Below are positions 23,128 to 30,017 of a stretch of 40,574 nucleotides of DNA, one piece after another. The position numbers were made by a program, and so were the translations under genes. The notes under the pieces were generated by a model that ran no database searches, was not told the origin of the DNA, and saw only the letters and a list, made by a program, of their open reading frames with translations. Each line of letters begins with the position of its first letter. Position 1 is the stretch's first letter. Location of the stretch: NCBI GenBank assembly GCA_958421655.1, contig CATZMG010000009.1, forward strand, positions 1 through 40,574. Direction: 5' to 3'. The DNA comes from an uncultured Collinsella sp. GTDB taxonomy: Bacteria > Actinomycetota > Coriobacteriia > Coriobacteriales > Coriobacteriaceae.

Positions 23128-24351
23128 TTAGAAATCGATGTCGGTGTCGTAGTAGCAAGCCTTGAGGATCTTCTCGAAGTCGGCAGCCTTGGTCTCACGC
23201 GGGTTCTCGGGCGTGCAGGCGTCCTGCTCGGCGTTCGCGGCGATCTCGGGGAGCTTCGCGAGGAACTCCTCCTCGGAAACCATCTGCGGGTTCTCGGCGT
23301 CGACCTTCACGCCGCCATTCGCGTAATCCTTGATGGACTGCGGAATGTTGAGCTGGTCGTTGAGGTCGCGAATCTTCTGGACGAGCGCAGCAATGAGCTC
23401 CTCGTTGGTCTCGCCGGGAAGGTGCAGGATCTCCTTGGCCACGTAAGCGTAACGCTCGGCAGCACGCGGGTCCTTGGAGTTCCACTGGATGACCTTGCCC
23501 AGGTACATGGCGTTAGCGGCACCATGGATGATGTGGCCGTTCTCGAAGGCAGCACCGGTCTTGTGAGCCATGGAGTGAACGATGCCGAGCAGGCCCGAGG
23601 AGAAGGCGATACCGGCGATGCACTGAGCCTCGTGCATGTGCTGACGGGCCTCATGGTCGCCAGCATAGGACTTGGGCAGCCACTCGACGATCTCGCGGAT
23701 GCCGTGCAGAGCGTTGGCGTCGGTGAACATAGAGGCGCAGGTGGAAACGTAGGCCTCCATGCAGTGGGTCAGAGCATCCATGCCGGTGTGAGCGCACAGC
23801 TTGGCGGGCATGGTGTAGGTGAGCTCGGGGTCGACGATGGCGACATCAGGGGTGATGTTGAAGTCGGCCAGCGGGTACTTGATGCCCTTGGCGTAGTCGG
23901 TAATGACGGAGAACGCGGTGACCTCGGTAGCGGTGCCGGAGGTAGAGGAGATGGCGCAGAAATGAGCCTTCTGACGCAGCTCGGGGAAGCTGAACGGCTG
24001 GATGATGTTATCGAAGGACTCCTCGGGATACTCGTAGAAGACCCACATGGCCTTAGCGGCATCGATGGGCGAGCCGCCGCCGATGGCGATAATCCAGTCG
24101 GGCTCGAACTCGCGCATGGCCTCGGCGCCCTTCATGACCGTCTCGATGGACGGGTCGGACTCGACGCCCTCGAACAGCTTGACCTCGAAACCGCCCTCTT
24201 TGAGGTCGGCCTCAACGTCCTGCAGGAACCCGCCACGGCGCATAGAGCTGCCGCCAGAAACGATGATGGCCTTCTTGCCCTTGAGGTTCTTCACCTCGTG
24301 GCGAGCGCCCTCACCAAAGTACAGATCGCGAGGATTGGTAAAACGTCCCAT
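23128..24351 (-). CDS. Iron-containing alcohol dehydrogenase (group III)
   Basis: A 407-residue NAD(P)-dependent dehydrogenase acting on aldehydes and alcohols, of the butanol/1,3-propanediol dehydrogenase kind. The nucleotide-binding motif is AIGGGSPIDAAKAMW (residues 89-103). CAISSTSGTATEVTAFSVIT is the family signature. Metal ligands are Asp192 and His196 (GMDALTHCMEAY), with later His from HSMAHKTGAAF (259/263) and NGHIIHG (273/276). I start at ATG 24351, where TTAGGAGGCACAGT precedes and the family N-terminus GRFTNPRDLYFG begins, not at the open frame to 24402. Its role in fermentative redox balance is inference. Confidence 0.92.
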   Translation of the reverse strand: MGRFTNPRDLYFGEGARHEVKNLKGKKAIIVSGGSSMRRGGFLQDVEADLKEGGFEVKLFEGVESDPSIETVMKGAEAMREFEPDWIIAIGGGSPIDAAKAMWVFYEYPEESFDNIIQPFSFPELRQKAHFCAISSTSGTATEVTAFSVITDYAKGIKYPLADFNITPDVAIVDPELTYTMPAKLCAHTGMDALTHCMEAYVSTCASMFTDANALHGIREIVEWLPKSYAGDHEARQHMHEAQCIAGIAFSSGLLGIVHSMAHKTGAAFENGHIIHGAANAMYLGKVIQWNSKDPRAAERYAYVAKEILHLPGETNEELIAALVQKIRDLNDQLNIPQSIKDYANGGVKVDAENPQMVSEEEFLAKLPEIAANAEQDACTPENPRETKAADFEKILKACYYDTDIDF

Positions 24352-24851
24352 ACTGTGCCTCCTAAACAAGCCCCTCTTAGACTTGCGTATATAACGGAGC
24401 ACCCGATTGGCTCCGTTAGGACCGTTTTGCGCGTTGCCGGCGATGACAATGCGCGATGTCTAAACGTCTCAACGCTCAGACAAACACTATTTTACCGTTC
24501 TGGTTGGTCAGTTATTCACCTAAAGCCGCCAATGATGAAACGTTTTTTCTATCCCTGAAGACCCTTGTGCGGCATTCATACTCCCAAGCTGGGCAAACGT
24601 TTTATCAAGGTTGACCACATATCCCGGGCAGGACGGTGCCCCTCCAAAATATGCACCGTTCGCCGCCAAAAATCGACCGTTTGCGGCACCGTGATACCAC
24701 TCGGTCGTCCAAGGTGCCGACATTTGTGCGACATCCGTCTTCGTGGTGCAAAGGTGCAAGTCCAAGTGCGGCACCCCCGGTGTGCCACATGCGGGTAAAC
24801 TAGAACCTTATATAGAAACATTTGAACCCTAACCGCAGCAAAGGAGGCTCC
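24352..24851. other. 500-bp intergenic region between divergent genes
   Basis: No gene is supported here. It contains an inverted repeat TAACGGAGC/GCTCCGTTA (24392-24400, 24410-24418) overlapping a TATATA box 40 bp before the dehydrogenase start, which may be its promoter and operator. A -10-like TATATA at about 24810 precedes the plus-strand operon. The stretch 24560-24790 is rich in GTGCGGCA/TGCCGC words and has open frames on both strands with no coding-like third positions. It may be a dispersed intergenic repeat. Confidence 0.4.
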
Positions 24852-25928
24852 ATGGCATTCGATCCCATTCAAGAGGATTGCCATCGCCTCGTTCTTGAGG
24901 CCTTGCGCCGCGATAATATCCCGCTCACCGACGCTGCCGCCGTAGAGCGTCTGATGGAACAATTCACCCGCAACCCCGCACCGCTCATCGTGCACGACCG
25001 CGACCGCGCCGGGCACCTCATTGCCAAGGTGGTCGAGGCTGTCGACTACCGCATTCCCTTTATCCCTGACGATACCCAAGCAGAGCAAGAAGAGGCAGCT
25101 GCCGAGAACATGCTTCGCGAGGCAGCCGCGCTCGACCCGGCCAACTGGGATGCCCAACGCATGCTGACGGCGCTCACCGCCGAATCCAACGAGGAATACG
25201 TGCAGTATCTGGTGTCCAAGTGCGACGAGGTGGAGCACGACCTGGCGCTCAAGATCGCCTCGGCGCAGGACCCCTACGAGCGCGAGGCCGCAGGCGACCT
25301 TACGCGCCGCCCCTATCTGCGCTGGCTTGCCGCCTTGGCATCGCGCGCCCTCATTAGCGGCCGCTATCGCATGTCGCTCGAAGCCGCAAATCGCAGCCTC
25401 GACTTTGCCCCCAACGATCCGGCCGGCGTCCGCCACACCGCAATGCTCGCCATGGCAAAGCTCGAATACCCCGCTGAGGAGCTCAAGCGCTTTCACTCTG
25501 CCCACTCCGTCCCCTATCTCGCCAACACGCCGCTGCGCCGTCGTCCCAAGGATGCGGAGCGCGACTTGGACCCGTGGACGCTCATCGCGCTGATGAGCGC
25601 TGCCTGGCGTGAGCTGGACTACGAGGGCGCCGAGCACTACCTGCGTATCCTTGTGCGTTCGTGCCCGCACGCAGCCGAGGCGCTCTACTTCCAAACCGAG
25701 TTTCCCGATGGCGTCTATGCCCGCGTCAACGTGGGTGTGGGCTCCACCGACGAACTTGTCCTTGCGCTGTCCGAGGCGACGCCGGTACTGCAGGAGGGCC
25801 TGGGCGCCCCCGACAACGCCAGTTTTGCCGCCTGGGTCGCCACCAACGATATCGTGCGTTCCCAAATCGATGAGCGCATACTGCGGGCGGCCGAGCAGGG
25901 TTTGCCGTTTAAGGGAGGAGACCTCTAA
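24852..25928 (+). CDS. Helical-repeat (TPR-like) protein of unknown function
   Basis: A 358-residue, soluble, Ala/Leu/Glu-rich protein predicted to be all helical. Helix-pair features with small-residue spacing are visible: NMLREAAALDPANWDAQRM, SGRYRMSLEAANRSLDFAPN and RELDYEGAEHYLRILVRSCP, which read like TPR units. No signal peptide, membrane segment or catalytic motif is visible. ATG 24852 has AAGGAGG at ideal distance. Its stop overlaps the next start (TAATG), so the two are translationally coupled, and the next protein shows related helix patterns. The pair is followed by murT-gatD. No known family is recognised with certainty. Confidence 0.75.
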   Translation: MAFDPIQEDCHRLVLEALRRDNIPLTDAAAVERLMEQFTRNPAPLIVHDRDRAGHLIAKVVEAVDYRIPFIPDDTQAEQEEAAAENMLREAAALDPANWDAQRMLTALTAESNEEYVQYLVSKCDEVEHDLALKIASAQDPYEREAAGDLTRRPYLRWLAALASRALISGRYRMSLEAANRSLDFAPNDPAGVRHTAMLAMAKLEYPAEELKRFHSAHSVPYLANTPLRRRPKDAERDLDPWTLIALMSAAWRELDYEGAEHYLRILVRSCPHAAEALYFQTEFPDGVYARVNVGVGSTDELVLALSEATPVLQEGLGAPDNASFAAWVATNDIVRSQIDERILRAAEQGLPFKGGDL

Positions 25929-26971
25929 TGGATCCGAGCGTCTACATCCCCGCCTACCTGGAGCGCGCCTACGTTGCGTCGCACCCCGAACTCACCGATG
26001 CAGCACGCGAGCTTGTCCATAACGACGTGAACGTCAACCCTCATAAGTATGCGCAGTCCGAGCATGCCCAGGCGCTGCTGTCCTATGCCGGTGTTCATCG
26101 CCACCTGCTCGACGAGCTCCATCGCATCGAGGACATGGGCAGCGACGAGGAGTTTGAGCAGACGCGCAACCGCCTGTTCGACGATATGCGTGATGAGCTG
26201 CTCAAGATCGTCCGCATCGATGCGCATGTCCTCGATGCCCAGCTGCTCGCCATCATTTTGGCGGACACGCCCGTCGACGCCTGCCTGGGCGATCTGATGA
26301 AGCTCGAGGCGACCACGGCCGATTACCTGCAGCAAAGCGTGCCCGGGTTCGACATGGAAGCCCCGCACTACTGGGCCAATAATGTTTTGGCCGATGGTGT
26401 CACCGCAGCAGACCTTACCGTGAGCGAGCCGGCTCTTATCGGGTGGCTTCATACGCTCGAGGCCATCTCGCAGCTGTGCATGGCGAGCGCCCGCTACCGT
26501 GCTGCCGCCAACTACGCCTGCCGCGTCCTTAAGGCGGAAGGCTACCCCACCCGAGCCGCAGGCACCGTGTTGCTCGCCCTCGCTCGCCTGGAAGACCAAG
26601 ACGGCTTTTTTGCCCTGGCCCACCAGCTCGAGGAAGAGATCGGGGCTGACGCGCTCGAGAACTCTCCTTGGTATCTGCTCGCCCGCACGATTCTGCTGTT
26701 CAAAACAAACAAGATGCGCCCGGCGACACGCGCGCTGCGTGAGTTTGCCAACCGTTGCGAGGGCGGTGCGTTCTTCTTACTGAACCCCATGTACCAGACA
26801 CCGTACCTTCCCTGCCGGCCCGAGCCACACGATCCCTGGGATCTTTCGCACCAGGCCGTTTGGGAAGCGGACGGTATTATCTCGGACACTCCCGACTTTG
26901 CCCCCTGGGCCAATGCCTGCGAAGACGTGTCGCAGCTTGCCCAGGAATTTGCGCGCCGCTACGGTTTTTAG
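25928..26971 (+). CDS. Helical-repeat protein, paralogue of the preceding gene
   Basis: A 347-residue soluble helical protein. Its ATG shares one base with the stop codon of the upstream gene (TAATG), and AAGGGAGGAG lies just upstream in that gene. The segment ASARYRAAANYACRVLKAEG parallels ISGRYRMSLEAANRSLDFAP of its neighbour. GTVLLALARLEDQDGFFALA parallels AMLAMAKLEYPAEEL, so the two probably arose by duplication. The last third carries PMYQTPYLPCRPEPHDPWD. No known function. It ends 45 nt before murT-gatD, suggesting one operon and a possible cell-wall link. Confidence 0.75.
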   Translation: MDPSVYIPAYLERAYVASHPELTDAARELVHNDVNVNPHKYAQSEHAQALLSYAGVHRHLLDELHRIEDMGSDEEFEQTRNRLFDDMRDELLKIVRIDAHVLDAQLLAIILADTPVDACLGDLMKLEATTADYLQQSVPGFDMEAPHYWANNVLADGVTAADLTVSEPALIGWLHTLEAISQLCMASARYRAAANYACRVLKAEGYPTRAAGTVLLALARLEDQDGFFALAHQLEEEIGADALENSPWYLLARTILLFKTNKMRPATRALREFANRCEGGAFFLLNPMYQTPYLPCRPEPHDPWDLSHQAVWEADGIISDTPDFAPWANACEDVSQLAQEFARRYGF

Positions 26972-27016
26972 TGACGCACTCGACCCGACCATGTCGTTTA
27001 CGTTAGGAACGGTTTC

Positions 27017-29194
27017 ATGAACCTCCGCTCATCTCTTGCCTGCACCTCGAGCGATATCGCCCGCTGGGGGCTGCGCTCCGTCCTTAAGCGCCAGGGTGGC
27101 GTACTCCCCGGCCGTATCGCCATGAAGATCGACCCCGAGTTGCTGAGCGACCTCGCGGGCCTTGTCGACCGCAGCGTGGTGATCACCGGCACTAATGGCA
27201 AGACCACCACCTCCAACCTCATCGCCGATGCCGTTGCCGCCAGCGGTGCTACCGTGGTGTGCAACCGTGCCGGCAACAATATGGAGCCCGGTGTGGTGGG
27301 TGCTCTGCTCGAGGCCCGCAGTGGCCTTAAGCACACTGACAGCGGCAAGCGCGTGGGCGTTTTTGAATGCGATGAGCTTTACACCGTACGCGTTCTGCCC
27401 AAGCTCAAGCCGACGTACTTTGTGCTGCTCAACCTGTTCCGCGACCAGCTAGACCGCTACGGCGAGATCGACCATACCCAAGACGTCATCGCCCATGCGT
27501 TGGAGCTCTCTCCGACGACAACGCTCATCTACAACGCCGACGATCCGCTGTGCGCCTCGATTGCCGCGCGCGTTCCCAACGCGAGCATTGCCTTTGGCAT
27601 CGACGGCGCCACCAACACCGAGTCCGACCGTATTAGCGACTCACGTTTTTGCTCACAGTGCAACGCGCCGCTGGAGTATGACTACGTGCAATACGGCCAG
27701 CTCGGCGCCTACCATTGCCCCTCGTGCGGCTGGGCCCGTCCCGCGCTGGTCCGTCGCGTGACGGGCGTGGAGCTCGGCTGCGACGGCTACGGCTTTGACC
27801 TGGTCTTTGGATCTGCGCCCGACGCGGCTGCTGCACACATCGCCACACGCTACAACGGCCTGTACATGGTCTATAACGTTGCCGCCGCCTTCTTTGCCGC
27901 GCACGAGTTAGGCGTAGACACGGCGCTTCTACAGCCTACGCTCGATGCCTATGTGCCCGCCGGTGGTCGTATGGGGCGCTGGGATATCGCCGGCCGCACC
28001 GTCGAGGCCAACCTGGCTAAGAATCCCGTAGGCTTCGATCGACAAATCCAGTCCATCAAGACGGCAGGCGGCAGGCTCTGCGCCTTCTTCCTTAACGACA
28101 ACGACGCCGACGGCCACGATGTTTCGTGGATCTACGACGTCGACTTTGAGCGCATCGCCGACACGCCGGGTCTTGTCGCCTTTGCCGGAGGCACGCGTGC
28201 GCACGACATGCAGGTGCGCCTCAAGTACGCCGGCATCGATGCCGCGATTATCTCGGACGTCGCGCAGGAAATTGGCGCCGTGGCAGACGAGGCCGCCAAT
28301 GACACCTTCTACGCCGTCGCTAACTACACGGCCTTCCCACCGCTGGTCAAAGAGCTCGACGGACTGAAGGGCGCCACTTCCGACGCTGTTGCCGGGCGCG
28401 CCGTAGCCCGTGCCGACGGCAGCGCTCTTCCTGTCGGCATCGCACCAGCCGAGCTTTCGCGCCCGCTGCGCATCGTCTACCTGTATCCCGATGCCCTTAA
28501 CCTCTACGGCGACGGCGGCAATGTTATCGCGCTCGAGCGCCGTTGCGCCTGGCGTGGCATTCCCGCGCGTGTAGACGAGGTCCGTATGGGCGAAACGCTT
28601 GATTTGACCGATGCCGATATCCTCATGATGGGTGGCGGCTCCGACCGCGACCAGCTAGCCGTGGCACACGAGCTGCTCGCCCAAAAAGACAAGGTCGCGG
28701 CCTATGTTGAGGACGGCGGCTCGCTGCTTGCCATCTGTGGCAGCTATCAGCTGCTCGGCCGTTCGTACTATATGGGCGAGGATCGCATCGAGGGTCTGGG
28801 GGTCATTGCCGTCGAAACCGTACGCGGCTCCGACCGCCTGATCGGCAACGTAGCCGTCAAAACCGATCTGGCACCTGAGCCCTTTGTGGGATTCGAGAAC
28901 CATGGCGGCCGCACGCTTTTGGACGCCGATGCCACGCCGCTCGGAACGTCCGTCGTCACGGGCACCGGCAACAACGGCGATGATGGCCTTGAGGGCCTCA
29001 TCTACAAGGGCGTCATCGGCACGTACCTGCACGGACCGGCACTGCCCAAGAACCCCGAGCTCGCCGACTGGCTGATCGCGCACGCCCTCGAGCGCCGCGG
29101 CGACGCACAGGCCGCCGCCCTGCTGCCGCTCAAACCCCTCGACGACACCTACGAGCACGCCGCCCACGACGCCGCCATGAAGCTCCTCCCCTAG
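27017..29194 (+). CDS. MurT-GatD fusion: lipid II isoglutaminyl synthase
   Basis: A 725-residue protein joining two subunits that are normally separate. Residues 1-440 are MurT: P-loop ITGTNGKTTTSN (57-67), a zinc ribbon with Cys212, 215, 234 and 237 (FCSQC, CPSC), and the C-terminal DUF1727 part with LNDNDADGHDVSWIYD, which includes the acidic residue that helps GatD. After a linker (~441-483), residues ~484-690 are GatD, a class I-type glutamine amidotransferase: catalytic Cys574 (LAICGSYQLLG) and His672 (GTYLHGPALPKNP). The enzyme amidates D-glutamate of lipid II to D-isoglutamine with glutamine and ATP, at the membrane's inner face. Start ATG follows TTAGGAACGG. It sits after two unknown helical proteins. 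Confidence 0.93.
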   Translation: MNLRSSLACTSSDIARWGLRSVLKRQGGVLPGRIAMKIDPELLSDLAGLVDRSVVITGTNGKTTTSNLIADAVAASGATVVCNRAGNNMEPGVVGALLEARSGLKHTDSGKRVGVFECDELYTVRVLPKLKPTYFVLLNLFRDQLDRYGEIDHTQDVIAHALELSPTTTLIYNADDPLCASIAARVPNASIAFGIDGATNTESDRISDSRFCSQCNAPLEYDYVQYGQLGAYHCPSCGWARPALVRRVTGVELGCDGYGFDLVFGSAPDAAAAHIATRYNGLYMVYNVAAAFFAAHELGVDTALLQPTLDAYVPAGGRMGRWDIAGRTVEANLAKNPVGFDRQIQSIKTAGGRLCAFFLNDNDADGHDVSWIYDVDFERIADTPGLVAFAGGTRAHDMQVRLKYAGIDAAIISDVAQEIGAVADEAANDTFYAVANYTAFPPLVKELDGLKGATSDAVAGRAVARADGSALPVGIAPAELSRPLRIVYLYPDALNLYGDGGNVIALERRCAWRGIPARVDEVRMGETLDLTDADILMMGGGSDRDQLAVAHELLAQKDKVAAYVEDGGSLLAICGSYQLLGRSYYMGEDRIEGLGVIAVETVRGSDRLIGNVAVKTDLAPEPFVGFENHGGRTLLDADATPLGTSVVTGTGNNGDDGLEGLIYKGVIGTYLHGPALPKNPELADWLIAHALERRGDAQAAALLPLKPLDDTYEHAAHDAAMKLLP

Positions 29195-29256
29195 CACCTC
29201 ACAACCATAAAGGGGACAGGCACCTTTGTGGTGGTTTTGACCCGTCCCAGCGGTTT

Positions 29257-29393
29257 GTCTCAATCTGTAACATCTAGACCGTTAAGAGTCGTCTTACTGT
29301 TACAGAATGAGATGTTCGTCTCGACGCCTGCCTTTTGTCTCGATCTGTAACACATAGAGCCGATTTATCAGCCCAGATGTTACAGGTTGAGAT
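29257..29393. repeat. Two tandem hairpin repeats with an 80-bp period
   Basis: Unit 1 has arms GTCTCAATCTGTAACA (29257-29272) and TGTTACAGAATGAGAT (29298-29313). Unit 2 has GTCTCGATCTGTAACA (29337-29352) and TGTTACAGGTTGAGAT (29378-29393). Each is an imperfect inverted repeat with a 25-nt loop, and the two start exactly 80 bp apart. The motif GGGGACAGGCACCTTTG lies just before (about 29213-29229). They look like REP/BIME-type intergenic elements between murT-gatD and tRNA-Glu. Confidence 0.75.
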
Positions 29394-29493
29394 GTTTGAT
29401 GATCGGGATAGAGAGCCAGCTCCTATGTGGTGGTTTTCCAGTTTGCCAACGATATACGCGCCGGCAAAAAAGTCTGCTATACTCTTTCCCGCT

Positions 29494-29570
29494 GTCCCCA
29501 TCGTCTAGCGGCCAAGGACGCCACCCTTTCAAGGTGGATATCGCGGGTTCGAATCCCGCTGGGGGCACCA
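29494..29570 (+). tRNA. tRNA-Glu (anticodon TTC)
   Basis: Acceptor GTCCCCA pairs with TGGGGGC. The anticodon stem CCACC/GGTGG closes the loop CTTTCAA with anticodon TTC. The T-arm is CGGGTTCGAATCCCG, and CCA is encoded at 29568-29570. A TATACT box lies at 29478-29483, just upstream. Confidence 0.97.
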
Positions 29571-29581
29571 TTTGAGATGTG

Positions 29582-29613
29582 AAGCCCGTCACCAATTCGG
29601 TAGCGGGCTTTTT
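29582..29613 (+). terminator. Terminator of tRNA-Glu
   Basis: AAGCCCG (29582-29588) pairs with CGGGCTT (29604-29610), followed by TTT. A competing stem CGGTAGC/GCTACCG (about 29598-29620) overlaps it. Confidence 0.7.
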
Positions 29614-29617
29614 GCTA

Positions 29618-29665
29618 CCGATATGCCGGGATTCGAACCCGACAGGGTGCGGATCCCGGCATCAT
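29618..29665. repeat. Inverted copy of the tRNA T-arm within a hairpin
   Basis: CGGGATTCGAACCCG at about 29628-29642 is the exact reverse complement of the T-arm of the adjacent tRNA-Glu. It sits in a hairpin with arms ATGCCGGGAT and ATCCCGGCAT. No other tRNA parts are found around it on the minus strand. Confidence 0.6.
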
Positions 29666-29670
29666 CGCAA

Positions 29671-29899
29671 GGCCTGTGGTCAAAAAATGGCAAATATGAG
29701 TACTGTTACCATTTTAGTTACAGCGATTTCATGCCTTCAGAAGGCGATTTAGCCGTCAGGCGTCCTACGGCGGAAAAATTGCAGACGTTTATCGGCTAAG
29801 TACTTGGACATATGTTGCGTAACGCTACATATTTTGCAAATAAATAATGTTACAGGACTTGTGACAGTACTCATATTTGACGTTTTTTGCCCACGGCCC
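29671..29899. mobile_element. MITE-like element with 39-bp imperfect terminal inverted repeats
   Basis: The left end (29671-29709) and the reverse complement of the right end (29861-29899) match at 33 of 39 positions, with a perfect core CAAATATGAGTACTGT. The interior of ~150 bp has lower GC and no supported gene; a 75-codon frame starting at 29572 runs into it but has no ribosome site or coding bias. The size and structure suit a non-autonomous transposable element or a large folding RNA element. Confidence 0.55.
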
Positions 29900-29959
29900 C
29901 TTATTACGTGGGCGAATCAGTTGCAAAACGGACTCCTAAACGTCCTTCGCAAACAAAAA

Positions 29960-29986
29960 CCGGGGCCCGCATGATGCGGACCCCGG
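29960..29986 (-). terminator. glnN terminator
   Basis: CCGGGG c CCGCAT pairs with ATGCGG a CCCCGG around one base. On the minus strand the tail TTTTTGTTTG follows, 31 nt after the glnN stop. Confidence 0.9.
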
Positions 29987-30017
29987 CTCAATACCGTAAC
30001 GATATGTCAGTTATGCT

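Noticed and set aside
24520..24774. 84-codon minus-strand open frame
   Set aside because: No ribosome site, no coding-like third positions and no motif. It overlaps another meaningless frame on the plus strand.
29628..29665. Second tRNA gene on the minus strand
   Set aside because: Only a T-arm-like sequence exists; no acceptor, D-arm or anticodon stem can be built around it.
29572..29799. 75-codon plus-strand open frame after tRNA-Glu
   Set aside because: It runs through the tRNA terminator and into the MITE-like element, with no ribosome site; probably chance.
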